From: Terana coerulea
Taxonomy: Eukaryota; Basidiomycota; Agaricomycetes; Polyporales; Phanerochaetaceae
NCBI GenBank assembly: GCA_024811115.1
Contig: JAKOGH010000879.1
Span: 1-20,425, forward strand
Length of the DNA stretch: 20,425 nt
Direction of reading: 5' to 3'
In this document: piece by piece, positions 16,660 to 20,425 of the stretch
Numbering within the stretch: the stretch's first letter is position 1
How the letters are laid out: each line of letters begins with the position of its first letter
Made by a program: the position numbers and the translations under genes
Notes under the pieces: model-generated
What the model was told of the DNA's origin: nothing
Seen by the model: the letters and a program-made list of their open reading frames with translations, nothing else
Database searches by the model: none

Positions 16660-19600
16660 GAGATTCACGGACTCGCAGACCAGCCATAACGCCCGCGGGA
16701 CCGCGCTGCGAACACCGCCCCAAGATGCTGTCATCCACCCTTGAACCAACAACTGCCGGACGCCGACGTGACCTTCGATTTGGACTCACTGAGGCCGAGA
16801 CCGTACGGAGCCACAACCCCCGCGAGACGTAGCCGCGAGCGCGGCCCTTGACATCCATCAGCTCAGTCTAAGTTCACACCGCCGTCGGCTGGGCACGGTT
16901 TTCTACACAAGCGAAATGAGTGTGGTCCAGCGGCACGCGCACCGGACGAAGCACGCACCCCAAAGTTGCATTGCAAACTCGCCGTCATCGCTGGCGAGGT
17001 ACGCGGGTAGGACGGCGTCGAAGCCGACTCGGAGTCGACATTCAGGGGTTCCGAGTCCATACGGAGCCACCACGCTGGCGGGATGTAGTCGCAAATATCA
17101 CTCTGAGATGTCGCTGCCACCCAGTCTCGACGAGTGCTCGTTCTCGAGTGCGTAGGCGCGATCGTGAAGTCAACATTTACGGACTCCGAGTCCACACGGA
17201 GCCATAACGCTGGCGGGACAGAGCCGCGAATGCCGCTCTCGAACACCCCAGCCGCCTGTTCTTGACGTGTTCCCATGCTTACGCGCGTCGGGCACCATCG
17301 CGTAGTTGATACCCAGGTACTCCAAGGCCGTATAGAGCCACAGCGCCCGCGAGCTGCAGCCGCAAGTGTCGTTACAGGAGACCCACGCAACCAAGCCTCG
17401 GCCCGTTCCCAGCCTTGCGCATTTTGGCACCATCGCGAGGCCGACATTCTGGGACTACGAGGCCATACGGAGCCATCACGCCCGCGGGATGCAGATGCGA
17501 GGAGCTGTCGCGAGATGCTGTCACCGCCCGCTCTTGACCAGTCGCTGGGCTAGAGTGTGTCGGCCCCATCGTGACGTCCCAATCCAGAGACTACAACGCC
17601 GTACCAAGCGAAATGTGTGCCTGTATTGCCCTTGCTAGCCGCTCCCGCAGATAGAAACGCGTCGAGGCCATCCCTGAAGTCGAAATTCAGGGGCTTGCAG
17701 ACCAGTCATAACGTCCGCGGGACCAAGCTGCAAACGCTGTCGCGAGATACGGTCATCCGTCCGCGAGCCGACAACGCCGGGTGCCGGCTTAGACCCACGG
17801 AGGTCGAGACCGTACGGAGCCACGATCCCCGCGAGATGTAGCCGCGAGGCCGCCCCCGAAAAGTCTCAGCTCAGTCCATGTTCACGCCGCTGTCAACTCG
17901 GCACGGTGTTCTACACAAGCGAAAATCAGCGCGGTCCAGCGGCACACACACCAAGCGAAGCACGTACATCGAAGTCGCATACTCGCCGTCGTCGCAGACC
18001 AGGTCCGCGGGTAGGATAGTGTCGCAGTGTCGAAGCCAACTCGGAGTCAAAATCCACGCGGCTCGAGCCCGTACGGAGCCACCATGCTGGCGGGATGCAG
18101 CGGCGAATACCGCTCTGAGATGCCGCAGCTGCTCGCTCTCGGCAAAGCCCACTCTCGAGTATGCCGGCACAGTCTTGAAGTCGAAATTTAGGGACTCCGA
18201 GTCCATACGGAGCCATAACGTTGGCGGGAAGGAGCCGCGAATACCGCCCCGAGATGTGGCCGCTCCCCGTGTTTGACGAGTGCCCAGGCTCATGCCCGTC
18301 CGCACGATCGCGAAGCAGAAATCCAGGGACCCCGAGCCCGTACGGAGCCGCCACGCTTGCGGGATGCAGCCGCGAATGCCGCTCTCGGACACCCCAGCCG
18401 CCTGTTCTTGACGTGTTCCCATGCTTACGCGCGTCGGGCACCATCGCGTAGTTGATACCCAGAAGGCTGTATAGAGCCACAGCGCCCGCGAGATGCAGCC
18501 GCAAGTGTTGCTACGGGAGACCCACGCAATCAGGCCTCGATCCGTTTCTGGCCTCGCGCACTTTGGCACCATCGCAAGGCCAAAAGTCAGGGACTCTGAG
18601 CCCATACGGAGCCACCACGGTACAGATGCGCTGACGTGAGATGCTGTCGCCGCCCGCTCTTGACGAGTCGCTAGGTTGGGATGCGTCGGCCCCATCGTGA
18701 CGTCCTAATCCAGAGACTACAACGCCGTACCAAGCGAAATACGTGCCTGTATCGCTCTTGCTAGCCGCTGCTGCAGACTGAAACGCGTCGAAGCCATTCC
18801 TGAAGTTGAAATTCATCCACATAGCGTCCGTGGGACCGAGCTGCGAAGGCCAGCCGACAACTGTCGGATGCCGATTTAGACTCATGCAGGCCGAGATCGT
18901 ACGGACCCACGATTCCTGCGAGATGTAGCCGCAAGGGCCGCCCCGAAACAATTCAGCTCAGTCCAAGTCACATCACTGTCATCTGTGCATGGTGTTCTAC
19001 ACGAGCGAAAATTAGTGCAGTCCAGCAGCACGTACACCAAGCGAAGCACGTACATCGTCGTCGCAAACTCGCCGTCGTCGCTGGCCAGGTCCGCGGGTAG
19101 GACAGCGTCGCAGTGTCGAAGCCAACTCGGAGTCGAAATCCACACAGATCTAGTCCGTACGGAGCCACCACGCTGGCGGGATGGCGCCGCGAATACCGCC
19201 CCGAGATGCGGCCGCTCCCCGTGTTTGACGAGTGCCCATTCGAGCCCGTCGGCGCGATCATGAAGTCAACATTCAGGGTCTTCGAGTTCGCACGGAGCCA
19301 CCACGCTGGCGGGATGCAGCCGCGAATGCCGCTTTCGGACACCCCAACGCTTGTTCTTGACATGTGCCCAGGCTCATGCCCATCGGCACCATCGCGGAGC
19401 AGAAATCCAGGGACCCTGAGCCCGTACGGAGCCGCCACGCTTGCGGGATGCAGCCGCGAGTACCGCTCTGAGACGCCGTCGCAGCCCGTTGCCGACCGCT
19501 TCTCGAGCGAGAGGTCGTCGACATCATCCTCAAGTCGATTTCTGCGGGCTCTGAGTCCATACGGAGCCATAATGCCCGCGGGACGCCGCCGCGAGTGCCG

Positions 19601-20130
19601 CGCTCGGATACCCCAGCCGCCTGTTCTCGGTGCACTCCCAGGCGCATGCACGTCGGCGCGATCGCGAAGTGAAAGCCAGGGACCTGAGTCCGCACGGAGC
19701 CACCATGCTCGCGGGATGCAGCCGCGAGTGCCGCTCTGAGGTGCTCCCGCCGCTCGTTGCTGCCAGGCCTCAGGCAGGAGGGTCGATACCAGCTCCAGGT
19801 TCGCGTTCACGGGCCTTGAGACCACACGGAGCCACCACGCCCGCGAGACGCAGCCGCGAGTGCCGCAACGAGACACCCACGCCGTCACGTCTCGACGCGT
19901 TCCCAGGCGCGCGCACTTCGGCACCGTCGCATATCGGATCGAATCCAGGGGCTCCGAGTCCATACGGAGCCACCACGCCCGGGATGCAGCCGCGAGTGCC
20001 GCCGCGAGACGCCGTCGCTGCCTGCTCTCGACGAGCCACCAGGATGGCCGTGTCGACCCCAGCGTGACGGCCCTCAAATCCAGGACGGCGGCCCCATACG
20101 GACCACCACGTCTGCGAGATGCAGGCGCGA
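16660..20130. repeat. GC-rich tandem array, about 135-bp period, copy B
   Basis: About 20 units with the same core as copy A. Core positions include 16805, 17061, 17196, 17332, 17467, 17814, 18073, 18207, 18342, 18471, 18606, 18901, 19159, 19292, 19426, 19561, 19694, 19826 and 19964. Spacings here often depart from multiples of three (136, 134, 133, 134, 133). Block order relative to A: 16660-17870 matches A 2730-3930; 17871-18370 matches A 3930-4432; 18371 to about 18780 matches A 3298-3720 again; about 18780-18950 is a diverged link; 18960-20130 matches A 3940-5060. The perfect 7-bp hairpin core recurs at 19708-19728. Confidence 0.9.
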
Positions 20131-20425
20131 GGCCGCCCGACCGTCGACCTTCTTCCTCTCGTGCGTGCCCGATGGCTTCATGGCCGGCATCCTGCCGCCG
20201 AACGGTACGTCGCAGTCAGACGCTGCATTGTGTTCGCTGCTGACACGCCGCGGTGCGCATCGCACAGACACACTCTATCCACATCCGGCGACCAACGTCG
20301 GCGAAGCGTGGCGGCCGTCAAGCAGTGTGAAGGGGCGGGTCCCTGGGGAGCTGTGCGGCGGCGAGCGAGGGCTGGCGGAGCTGGCAGCACGGTTCTCCTG
20401 GGGTGCGCCAGGACGCGCAGTGCCG
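20131..20425. other. Post-array segment of copy B
   Basis: Homologous to about 5085-5345 of copy A (CATGGCCGGCAT at 20178, GTACGTCGC near 20206, GGTGCGCCAGGACGCGC at the end) but clearly diverged. No coding frame is supported. Confidence 0.6.

Larger units (their letters stand above)
14291..20425 (+). repeat. Segmental duplication, copy B (continues past the window)
   Basis: Direct-orientation homologue of 186-5345, with the same order of promoter region, small gene, foldback, 135-bp array and post-array segment. It is about 1 kb longer because of extra array blocks. Homology persists to the last base, so the right edge lies outside the window. Confidence 0.9.

Noticed and set aside
186..20425. 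The two direct copies as LTRs of one giant retroelement
   Set aside because: The copies contain intron-bearing genes and satellite arrays, and no reverse transcriptase, integrase, primer-binding site or TG...CA ends were seen between or at their edges.

Overview
The window looks like nuclear DNA of a basidiomycete fungus, most likely an Agaricomycete such as a polypore. The basis is a methyltransferase-like gene whose frame is recovered only by removing many 50-86 nt introns with fungal splice signals, TATA-driven small genes with 53-57 nt introns, and a generally GC-rich composition. No bacterial operon, rRNA, tRNA or CRISPR array is visible. Most long open frames lie in GC-rich repeats that are open in several frames on both strands, so they are not called as genes. 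| Layout. (1) About 186-5345 and about 14291 to the window end are two diverged direct copies (A and B) of one module, 14.1 kb apart. Each starts with a non-coding stretch, then a TATA box and a small three-exon gene of unknown function (A 1142-1838, B 15181-15879), then a spacer with a foldback sequence, then a GC-rich tandem array with a period of about 135 bp (A about 2730-5060, B about 16660-20130). Both small genes are broken by different single-base indels. The B array is about 1.1 kb longer and is built as a mosaic of blocks. (2) About 5060-7184 is GC-rich sequence without a recognisable gene, ending in a promoter-like stretch. (3) 7185-9252 is a decayed SAM-dependent methyltransferase gene with eight recognisable exons. 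Its second intron holds a 440 bp inverted-repeat element with a second element of the same kind nested inside it. (4) About 9410-10200 is a three-unit tandem repeat of 130-137 bp. One unit is split by a 358 bp hAT-type MITE with a perfect 8 bp target-site duplication. (5) About 10200-14290 has no intact gene, but six intron-shaped segments on the minus strand suggest remnants of minus-strand spliced genes. | Taken together this is a repeat-rich accessory region (subtelomeric-like, though no telomere is present): a duplicated gene-plus-satellite module flanking a decaying single-copy interval invaded by MITEs. Nothing suggests that the genes form one pathway. The least explained parts are the duplicated gene-plus-array module and its hairpin-bearing 135 bp repeat. 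All readings were made by eye, without alignment or database search.
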